DNA of 5,733 bases from positions 1 to 5,733 of the forward strand of contig JAUVAG010000099.1 in assembly GCA_030591825.1 (NCBI GenBank). The letters run 5' to 3'. The notes beneath the pieces were generated by a model, which was not told where the DNA came from, ran no database searches, and was given only the letters and a program-made list of their open reading frames with translations. The stretch's first letter is position 1. Every line of letters begins with the position of its first letter. This document shows, piece by piece, positions 1 through 4,330 of this stretch. Both the position numbers and the translations under genes were made by a program. Origin of the DNA: Dethiosulfatibacter sp. Its GTDB lineage: Bacteria > Bacillota > Clostridia > Tissierellales > Dethiosulfatibacteraceae.

Positions 1-407
1 AGTTCTATAAATGGTCCATCCAGAAGGTCACCTTCTCTTGCAGTTCGAAAGTTCTCTGCATTAATCCAGAGAACATCGCCAGTTCCAACCTCTACACTGG
101 TTTTCTTCTCGTTAATAAGTTTAGCCAAATAATCCGGAGCATTCATGGGCACCCTGTTCAAGGTGACGTTATATGTTTGTTTCATATAATCAGCCACATA
201 ACCATCCATAAACTTATTGATGCTTTCATTGCCTCCCCACATCAAGATAGTGACTTCCTTATTTCTACCTGATTCAACTACTTCTTCCCATGAGTCAAAA
301 TCAGCAAGAGTCTCAGATGATACAGTGGGATTTGAGCAGGCGCTTAAAAATATAATGAATATTATCAATATAACTACTATATTCAAATTTATTTTTCGTT
401 CTATCAT
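1..407 (-). CDS. ABC transporter substrate-binding lipoprotein, YnjB-type (partial, C-terminus outside window)
   Basis: The first 135 residues are visible and the gene runs off the left edge. The ATG at 407 is preceded by AGGAG with an 8-base spacer. Residues 1-24 form a lipoprotein signal: charged MIERK, a hydrophobic stretch, then the lipobox LSAC with the lipidated Cys at 24. After a Ser/Thr-rich linker the mature domain starts with VTILMWGGNESINKF (about 52-66), followed by LWINAENFRTARE (113-125) and LLDGPF (128-133). From memory of the family, this pattern is typical of the E. coli YnjB group of extracellular solute-binding proteins, which are near 390 residues, so about a third of the protein is seen. 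By analogy with ynjBCD, a permease and an ATPase should follow further left. The substrate is not established. It would act outside the membrane, anchored by lipid. The assignment to a solute-binding lipoprotein is firm; the YnjB subgroup is likely. Confidence 0.85.
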   Translation of the reverse strand, partial: MIERKINLNIVVILIIFIIFLSACSNPTVSSETLADFDSWEEVVESGRNKEVTILMWGGNESINKFMDGYVADYMKQTYNVTLNRVPMNAPDYLAKLINEKKTSVEVGTGDVLWINAENFRTAREGDLLDGPFIE

Positions 408-462
408 ATATAATTCTCCTTGCTTAATCGGAACATTTTTAAAGTTTTAAATTGCATCCCAA

Positions 463-486
463 ATTCATTATACCATTCATTATACT
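463..486. repeat. Tandem 12-base direct repeat over the lipoprotein gene's -10 region
   Basis: ATTCATTATACC (463-474) is followed directly by ATTCATTATACT (475-486), giving 11 of 12 identical bases. Read on the minus strand, each copy carries TATAATGAAT, so the gene at 407 has two potential -10 boxes one helical turn apart. Confidence 0.7.
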
Positions 487-507
487 TATATTAATGTTTA
501 TTTTCAG
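479..507 (-). promoter_or_regulatory. Predicted sigma-A promoter of the YnjB-type lipoprotein gene
   Basis: On the minus strand, CTGAAA (507-502, 4/6 match to TTGACA) is separated by 17 bases from a perfect TATAAT (484-479). Transcription would start near 472, giving a leader of about 65 nt before the ATG at 407. A second TATAAT lies at 472-467 but lacks a good -35 at the right distance. Confidence 0.6.
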
Positions 508-535
508 TATAAAGAATTTATATTCTATTTATACT
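506..535. repeat. Imperfect inverted repeat between divergent genes
   Basis: AGTATAAA (506-513) is perfectly complementary to TTTATACT (528-535). Just inside, GAAT (514-517) pairs with ATTC (522-525) around a TTAT loop, with a two-base bulge (526-527). The repeat abuts the -35 box of the minus-strand promoter, where an operator could sit. The sequence is nearly all A/T, so chance symmetry is a real alternative. Confidence 0.4.
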
Positions 536-661
536 ATATATATTATACAACTGAACAAAATATATGATATAGTGTAAATAAGTTAAGAAATCGAAGGCTT
601 CAATCCCTGATAAAAAAACCCGAAAAAAACTTTTTTAAAGGACTAAAAATAGGTGCTTGAG

Positions 662-1342
662 ATGAAGAAAAAGATTATTATATTTGGAATACTAGGAATT
701 ACAATTCTGCTCTTTTGGATATTTGATATTTTCTCATATGTGAGTTTAGATCGAATTGATGAAATGATAGTATTTATTGACGGATTAGGGATATGGGCAC
801 CACTAGTATTCATTATATTTTATGCCCTATCAACGGTTTTATTTATTCCGGGACTTCCTTTGACGCTCCTTTCTGGTATGGTTTTCGGCCCTATCTATGG
901 AAGTATCTGGGTTTCAATTGCTTCTACTCTAGGAGCTTCACTAGCTTTTCTGACTGGAAGATATATCGGTAAGGACTACGTAGTCAAGAAATTCAAGAAT
1001 AGTGATATATTCATTAAATTGGATAAGGGTATCAATGATCACGGTTGGAAGATGATTGCTATAACAAGACTGGTACCTATTTTTCCGTTCAATGCACAAA
1101 ACTATGTCTATGGATTGACGAATGTACCTTTTAAAACCTATGCTTTAATATCATGGATATGCATGTTACCTGCAACCATCGGATATGTATTCCTAGCTGG
1201 TGCCATTATCGGTGGAAAAGGAGATACTGTGAAGACAATAACCTTTGCTACCACTGGTATTGCAGTATTAATCCTATTGTCAATTATAAGTAAAGTCATC
1301 ATAAAAAAACTGAAAGATATGAAGGACATATCTGCAGATTAA
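662..1342 (+). CDS. TVP38/TMEM64 family (VTT / SNARE-associated, DedA superfamily) membrane protein
   Basis: A 226-residue integral membrane protein. The N-terminus is MKKKIIIFG with a hydrophobic helix (about 4-22). The VTT domain spans about 45-185: helix WAPLVFIIFYAL, then FIPGLPLTLLSG with the re-entrant FGPIYG motif (about 75-80), LGASLAFLTGRYIG (about 90-103), and the second half-motif TRLVPIFPFNAQNYVYGLT (about 135-153). A last helix near 195-213 precedes a lysine-rich tail. Length and motifs fit bacterial YdjX/YdjZ/TVP38 proteins. VTT proteins in other organisms move or scramble lipids; what this one moves is unknown. ATG 662 is preferred because AGGTG (651-655) lies 6 bases upstream. 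A GTG at 653 in frame, with AAAGGA ten bases before it, would add three residues. The next gene follows by a short gap on the same strand, so the two are probably cotranscribed. No convincing promoter is seen in the A/T-rich 540-640 stretch. Confidence 0.88.
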   Translation: MKKKIIIFGILGITILLFWIFDIFSYVSLDRIDEMIVFIDGLGIWAPLVFIIFYALSTVLFIPGLPLTLLSGMVFGPIYGSIWVSIASTLGASLAFLTGRYIGKDYVVKKFKNSDIFIKLDKGINDHGWKMIAITRLVPIFPFNAQNYVYGLTNVPFKTYALISWICMLPATIGYVFLAGAIIGGKGDTVKTITFATTGIAVLILLSIISKVIIKKLKDMKDISAD

Positions 1343-1366
1343 AAGAAGATAAGTGAGGTGAAGAGA

Positions 1367-2140
1367 TTGGATGTTTCGTTGATAAGAAGTGGAAGTTTTA
1401 TTGGTGTTTTTCTGATTTGTATGATATTGCAATGGATAATTCCCAGTAGAAAATTTGAAAAGGACAGATGGAAATATATGGTTTCCAATATTGTATTGGT
1501 AGTCTGCAACAATCTGATTTTACTCCTGATGCCATTGGTACCCTATCAAGCATCTATATACGCAAATAATCATAGTATTGGACTCTTGAATCTGTTTGAT
1601 ATTGGAGTATCAGAGCTTGTTGTAGGATTTTTTTTCCTCGATATTGTTATTTATTTTCAACACCGTGTTTTCCATAAAGTTCCCTTATTTTGGAGACTTC
1701 ATTCCATGCATCATGTTGACCCCATGCTGGATACAACTTCAGGATTGCGATTTCATCCCATTGAGATTATCCTATCCAATTTCATAAAAATCATCACAAT
1801 CCTTGTTTTAGGTATTGCACCTGCAACTGTCCTTATATTTGAAGTGGTACTAAATGCTTTATCAATGTTCAATCACAGCAACCTGAATATTCCGGAACCA
1901 TTGGAAAGAGTTCTGAATAAAGTATTAATTACACCAGCACTTCATACCATTCATCACTCCATAATAATTAAAGAAACCCAGTCCAACTACGGATTCTCTG
2001 TTCCATGGTGGGACAAGATATTTGGTACCTTTTATGCCAAGGGTAAATATCCTCAAGCGAAGATACATATAGGTATGATTCCAATGCCCGAAGAAAAGTA
2101 CTCTTTGTTTCCAGGAATGTTGGTGCAACCTTTTTTATAG
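1367..2140 (+). CDS. Sterol desaturase / fatty acid hydroxylase family di-iron membrane protein
   Basis: A 257-residue integral membrane enzyme of the fatty acid hydroxylase superfamily. The histidine clusters that hold the di-iron centre are all present: HRVFH (about 99-103), HSMHH (112-116), RFHP (His 130), FNHSN (His 170) and HTIHH (193-197), followed by SNYG and a C-terminal PWWDKIFGTF segment typical of the family. Hydrophobic helices lie near 9-26, 40-60, 80-98 and 138-168. Family members use O2 to hydroxylate or desaturate lipid-like substrates in the membrane; the substrate here cannot be read from sequence. The TTG at 1367 is chosen because GAGGTG ends 6 bases before it. The in-frame GTG at 1358 would add three residues but has only a weak AAGAAG upstream. 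Only 24 bases separate it from the VTT gene, so a shared transcript and a membrane-lipid role are likely (inference). The family call is firm. Confidence 0.9.
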   Translation: MDVSLIRSGSFIGVFLICMILQWIIPSRKFEKDRWKYMVSNIVLVVCNNLILLLMPLVPYQASIYANNHSIGLLNLFDIGVSELVVGFFFLDIVIYFQHRVFHKVPLFWRLHSMHHVDPMLDTTSGLRFHPIEIILSNFIKIITILVLGIAPATVLIFEVVLNALSMFNHSNLNIPEPLERVLNKVLITPALHTIHHSIIIKETQSNYGFSVPWWDKIFGTFYAKGKYPQAKIHIGMIPMPEEKYSLFPGMLVQPFL

Positions 2141-2187
2141 CTTAAGATAGTTAAATGTTCAATGGAAATATTTGCACTAGAAATAGA

Positions 2188-2218
2188 AATATCACAGACT
2201 CTCAAAGACTGTGATATT
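2188..2218. terminator. Hairpin between convergent genes, probable bidirectional terminator
   Basis: AATATCACAG (2188-2197) and CTGTGATATT (2209-2218) form a perfect 10-bp stem with an 11-base loop. It lies between the stop of the hydroxylase gene (2140) and the stop of the minus-strand gene (2229). There is no clean T-run on the plus side (ATATATT) and only TTTCTATTTC on the minus side, so it is an atypical, weak intrinsic terminator. Confidence 0.5.
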
Positions 2219-2228
2219 ATATATTAAG

Positions 2229-2744
2229 CTATCTTTCATCCTGTAATGACAACATATTTCCAAATACTGCACCATACAAAATTAAATAAAAAATCGAAAC
2301 TACAATGACAGAAAAATCCATAGAAGCTACATACATTTCTTTTATTCGCACCAGTGAAATACTTATATAAACCATAAATGAAAAAACAATTGCCATAGCA
2401 GAATAATAAAAAATCTTCTTTTTCGTCATCAAGCCCACTGCATTTATAATAAGCACTATCCCTATTATGAAGCCCAGGTCGCTATACACCCTGCTGCTTA
2501 TGCCCAATAAAACATTTATACCACGAGGGTTATCCAGCATCCAGATACTTTTTCCAATTATTCCAACCCCATGCATGGCAAAGAACAGGCTTATGAACAT
2601 TATTTTCTTAACTTTCTTTACTTTCTTCAAATAATTATTCAAAGCTTTTATTATTGGATTTTTCACTTTATTCAATAATTTCAGTTTTTCCATATATTCA
2701 AGCAATCTGCCTTTAGCAGCCTTACCCTTATTATTCGATTTCAT
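2229..2744 (-). CDS. Uncharacterised four-helix membrane protein with lysine-rich N-terminus
   Basis: A 171-residue protein that I do not recognise. The ATG at 2744 has AGAGG five bases upstream. Residues 1-47 are hydrophilic and very basic (13 lysines, including KKVKKVKK at 40-47), with a likely amphipathic helix around 12-40. Four hydrophobic helices follow: about 48-69 (IMFISLFFAMHGVGIIGKS region), 87-106, 111-132 and 144-164. The loops are short: GINVLLGISSR between helices 1 and 2, KKK between 2 and 3, and RIKEMYVASMD between 3 and 4. There is no signal peptidase or lipobox site and no clear catalytic motif. By the positive-inside rule the basic N-terminus should be cytoplasmic. It is a single-gene unit with its own promoter, divergent from the FMN-protein gene and convergent with the hydroxylase gene. 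The gene is real (good start, hydrophobicity pattern, own signals); the function is unknown. Confidence 0.75.
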   Translation of the reverse strand: MKSNNKGKAAKGRLLEYMEKLKLLNKVKNPIIKALNNYLKKVKKVKKIMFISLFFAMHGVGIIGKSIWMLDNPRGINVLLGISSRVYSDLGFIIGIVLIINAVGLMTKKKIFYYSAMAIVFSFMVYISISLVRIKEMYVASMDFSVIVVSIFYLILYGAVFGNMLSLQDER

Positions 2745-2803
2745 CTTGGCCTCTCATGAGTTCCTATTCTTATAACCTTCTGCAAATGTTTTGCCTCCAT
2801 TTA

Positions 2804-2831
2804 ATTATACTTCAACAACTGAAAAAAGCAA
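2804..2831 (-). promoter_or_regulatory. Predicted promoter of the uncharacterised membrane protein gene
   Basis: On the minus strand, TTGCTT (2831-2826) is followed after 16 bases by a perfect TATAAT (2809-2804). The start site would be near 2797, about 53 nt before the ATG at 2744. Confidence 0.5.
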
Positions 2832-2855
2832 GACATCTTCCTTGGTATACTTTTG

Positions 2856-2868
2856 CGTACTTAGTACG
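2856..2868. promoter_or_regulatory. Palindromic operator candidate in divergent promoter region
   Basis: CGTACT (2856-2861), one central T, then AGTACG (2863-2868): a perfect 6-bp inverted repeat. One mismatch further out, TT (2853-2854) pairs with AA (2870-2871 step aside) only loosely. It lies between the two outward-facing promoters. Related half-sites flank it: GTATAC at 2845-2850 and AGTACT at 2878-2883, with GTACTT repeated 22 bases apart (2857 and 2879). The latter overlaps the -35 box of the plus-strand promoter. This looks like a binding site for a dimeric regulator; which one is not known from the window. Confidence 0.5.
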
Positions 2869-2882
2869 AATAATCTCAGTAC

Positions 2883-2911
2883 TTGTTCTTTATTTACTAC
2901 CTATGTATAAT
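2883..2911 (+). promoter_or_regulatory. Predicted promoter of the FMN split-barrel protein gene
   Basis: TTGTTC (2883-2888), 17-base spacer, perfect TATAAT (2906-2911). The start would be near 2918, about 46 nt before the ATG at 2964. The -35 shares its first base with the AGTACT element at 2878-2883. Confidence 0.6.
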
Positions 2912-2963
2912 ATACTTAAAGCGCTGAATCAATGAAATAATTGAAACTCAAGGAGATAATAAA

Positions 2964-3359
2964 ATGAAAATACCTAAGAATGTCATGGATCTATTCAACA
3001 ACCCTGAAGCTACAAAAGTATTGACTTCAGTATCAACTGACGGAACACCACACAGCATAGTTGTAGGAAGCATAATGGCTCCAAGCGAAGACTTTTTCTG
3101 TGCAGCTGAAATAATGATGAAAACAACATCTGCAAATCTTGAAAGTAATCCTAAAGTAACTGCTATAGCAGTAAAGGGTATGAAATCGTATCAAATAGTA
3201 GGAACAGTAAAAGCTCACCAAACTGAAGGCGAACTTTTCGACAACGTAAATGCTAAACTCGCTGAAATGAACATGGCATGCAAAAGTGTATGGTTATTTG
3301 AGCCTATTGAAATCTTCGACGAGAGTCCTGGTCCAAGTGCAGGTAAAAAAATAGTTTAA
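2964..3359 (+). CDS. Pyridoxamine 5'-phosphate oxidase family protein (FMN-binding split barrel)
   Basis: A 131-residue soluble protein. The ATG at 2964 follows AGGAG with an 8-base spacer. It begins with a short helix (KNVMDLFNNPEA), then the split-barrel core: strand KVLTSVSTDGTPHSIVVGSIMA (about 18-39), FFCAAEIMMKTTSANLESNPKVTAIAV (about 44-70), YQIVGTVKAHQTEG (76-89) and VWLFEPIEIFDESPGPSAGK near the end. The turn with Asp-Gly-Thr-Pro-His and the NLESNPKV segment are typical of small PNPOx-like flavin proteins of 120-150 residues. Such proteins usually bind FMN as homodimers; they are rarely true pyridoxamine phosphate oxidases and the substrate is unknown. It has its own promoter with palindromes at or before the -35 box, so expression is probably regulated. 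The gene appears intact and is followed 21 bases later, in the same frame, by a gene remnant. Confidence 0.85.
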   Translation: MKIPKNVMDLFNNPEATKVLTSVSTDGTPHSIVVGSIMAPSEDFFCAAEIMMKTTSANLESNPKVTAIAVKGMKSYQIVGTVKAHQTEGELFDNVNAKLAEMNMACKSVWLFEPIEIFDESPGPSAGKKIV

Positions 3360-3380
3360 AAAATTAGCTGCTTAACATAT

Positions 3381-3872
3381 TTGTCGAAAATTCATTTAGA
3401 TGTTGTCCCTGTACTTTATGACAAGAACTGGAGAACATATATACCGGCAAGATTCGTATCAGAAGCCCTTGATAGAAAGGTTGTCTGGGACGGAGGAAAC
3501 CGTGCTGTAATGATTTCAGATGAAGAAACGTACAATAAAGTCTTTGAAATACTGATAAAATGTGAAGAAGCAAATGAAATTGTAGCATGTGGATTGGACA
3601 TAAAGGAAGGTGGGGATGAAGCCAATAACATCGATATAGGCAGTTACTACATAGAACTTGCTATTGACAAGGATACCTATGAAGTTGTTTACTTCGAATT
3701 CAATCTTAAAGCTGAATCAATGGACTCCTCAGGTTCAACAGTTTCCATGAATATGGATATGAGCATGACCTACAGCGACCTTAACGGAAACTTCGATATT
3801 GAAGTTCCTCAGGATGTTTTAGATGCAGCTGTTGAATCTGTAGATGTAATAGAAATAGAAATAGATCAATAG
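3381..3872 (+). CDS. Copper amine oxidase N-terminal-domain protein fragment, probable 5'-truncated remnant
   Basis: An open frame of 163 codons if read from TTG 3381. Residues 8-45 match the end of a copper amine oxidase N-terminal-like repeat: DVVPVLYDKNWRTYIPARFVSEAL, then VVWDGGNRAVMIS. The C-terminal half (about 88-157) has IDKDTYEVVYFEFNL, a Met/Ser-rich SMNMDMSMTYSDLN and EVPQDVLDAAVES, resembling lipoprotein-like tail domains (DUF6612-type) often attached to such repeats. Intact relatives start with a signal peptide and the first part of the repeat; both are missing. There is no ribosome binding site before 3381. The first in-frame ATG (3510) lies inside the domain. The frame is the same as the FMN-protein gene and opens right after that gene's TAA (3357-3359). 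The join between the two halves (about 60-88) also looks short. I infer a decayed gene, possibly with an internal deletion; reinitiation after the upstream stop could still yield a product. Confidence 0.6.
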   Translation: MSKIHLDVVPVLYDKNWRTYIPARFVSEALDRKVVWDGGNRAVMISDEETYNKVFEILIKCEEANEIVACGLDIKEGGDEANNIDIGSYYIELAIDKDTYEVVYFEFNLKAESMDSSGSTVSMNMDMSMTYSDLNGNFDIEVPQDVLDAAVESVDVIEIEIDQ

Positions 3873-3913
3873 ACTTATAGTAAATTAGTCAAACATAACC
3901 AATAGATAATTTA

Positions 3914-3978
3914 AGCTCTGTGTTGTAGCTATCGGATGTAGTCCCTTATTGCTGCAGTACAGGGCTTTTTATTTTCTT
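3914..3978 (+). terminator. Intrinsic terminator after the FMN-protein/remnant unit
   Basis: AGCTCTGTGTTGTAGC (3914-3929) pairs along its full 16 bases with GCTGCAGTACAGGGCT (3951-3966), with four G-U wobbles. The loop is 21 bases (3930-3950). The run TTTTTATTTTCTT follows directly. This is a good Rho-independent terminator on the plus strand. Confidence 0.85.
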
Positions 3979-4022
3979 AGTCTATTATTTAAAAGTATAC
4001 TCGCAATTCATTTTATTCATTA

Positions 4023-4065
4023 TTGCACATTGTATCCAAAATACAAATTTTGTGCAAAATTTGTA
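4023..4065. repeat. Nested inverted repeats upstream of the transporter promoter, operator candidate
   Basis: TACAAATTTTG (4042-4052) and CAAAATTTGTA (4055-4065) form a perfect 11-bp inverted repeat around a TG centre, ending one base before the -35 box. A second, overlapping symmetry pairs TTGCACA (4023-4029) with TGTGCAA (4051-4057) and TTGTAT (4030-4035) with ATACAA (4041-4046). Both lie upstream of the predicted start site, so they would act as DNA, most simply as regulator binding sites. Confidence 0.6.
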
Positions 4066-4066
4066 A

Positions 4067-4095
4067 TTGCATCACATACAACATCGTGCTATAAT
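4067..4095 (+). promoter_or_regulatory. Predicted promoter P1 of the NSS transporter gene (extended -10)
   Basis: TTGCAT (4067-4072), 17-base spacer, TATAAT (4090-4095) preceded by TGC, which makes an extended -10 (TGnTATAAT). The start would be near 4102. The 11-bp palindrome ends at 4065, just upstream. Confidence 0.65.
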
Positions 4096-4202
4096 TAAGC
4101 ATACGTTTTCATAACTCACGGAATGAAGCGTCTGGAATTGATTGCAAATAAATTAATCGGCTTAAATTACATCTATTCATTTTAATCACCATTGCGTAAA
4201 AC

Positions 4203-4230
4203 TTGACAGTTCAAACAGCACACTTAAAAT
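4203..4230 (+). promoter_or_regulatory. Predicted promoter P2 of the NSS transporter gene
   Basis: A perfect TTGACA (4203-4208), 16-base spacer, then TAAAAT (4225-4230, 5/6 match). The start would be near 4237, leaving a leader of about 94 nt that includes the hairpin at 4278-4294. Confidence 0.6.
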
Positions 4231-4277
4231 GTAGTAGATTTTTTTGTGCGCATTTTCTCATCAATGAAATACAATTC

Positions 4278-4294
4278 CGAGATAATGTATCTCG
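4278..4294 (+). other. Leader hairpin before the NSS transporter ribosome site
   Basis: CGAGATA (4278-4284), loop ATG, TATCTCG (4288-4294): a perfect 7-bp stem in the 5' leader made from either promoter. It ends 21 bases before the AGAGGAG ribosome site and is followed by an A-run rather than a T-run, so it is not an intrinsic terminator. It could affect mRNA stability or translation; no partner sequence that would hide the ribosome site is evident. Confidence 0.45.
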
Positions 4295-4330
4295 CAGGCA
4301 AACAAAAAAAGTAAAAGAGGAGTTGTTTTA

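Larger units (their letters stand above)
3979..4330 (+). other. 350-base non-coding control region upstream of the NSS transporter
   Basis: No convincing gene is seen here. From left to right it holds nested inverted repeats (4023-4065), an extended -10 promoter (4067-4095), about 100 bases of A/T-rich DNA with a 20-codon ORF lacking a properly spaced ribosome site (4123-4185), a second promoter (4203-4230), a leader hairpin (4278-4294) and the AGAGGAG ribosome site (4316-4322). If the first promoter is used, the mRNA leader would be about 230 nt. I do not recognise a known riboswitch or T-box signature in it. Confidence 0.6.

Noticed and set aside
217..450. A 77-codon plus-strand open frame
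   Set aside because: It is antisense to the lipoprotein gene, whose lipobox, ribosome site and family motifs are clear, and it has no ribosome site or recognisable domain of its own.
590..640. GAAGGCTTC symmetry followed by A-runs and TTTTTT, a possible terminator before the VTT gene
   Set aside because: The stem would be four bases with a one-base loop, and the T-run is over 30 bases away, so it is not a credible hairpin terminator.
2140..2235. AGCTTAA/TTAAGCT and AAGATAG/CTATCTT pairings around the convergent gene ends
   Set aside because: They are seven-base A/T-rich matches far apart that cannot form at the same time. The 10-bp hairpin at 2188-2218 explains the region better.
3364..3631. 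Two overlapping minus-strand open frames opposite the copper amine oxidase-domain remnant
   Set aside because: Both are short, lack ribosome sites, and look like shadows of the plus-strand frame that carries the domain match.
4047..4060. CodY box before the NSS transporter
   Set aside because: The CodY consensus is AATTTTCWGAAAATT. The sequence here has an extra base and a GTGC centre, so only the A/T-rich arms agree. It is kept as an unassigned palindrome instead.
4123..4185. A 20-codon ORF (MKRLELIANKLIGLNYIYSF) in the long leader, a possible attenuator peptide
   Set aside because: CGGA touches the ATG without a usable spacer, the codons do not show a run of one amino acid, and no terminator/antiterminator pair follows.
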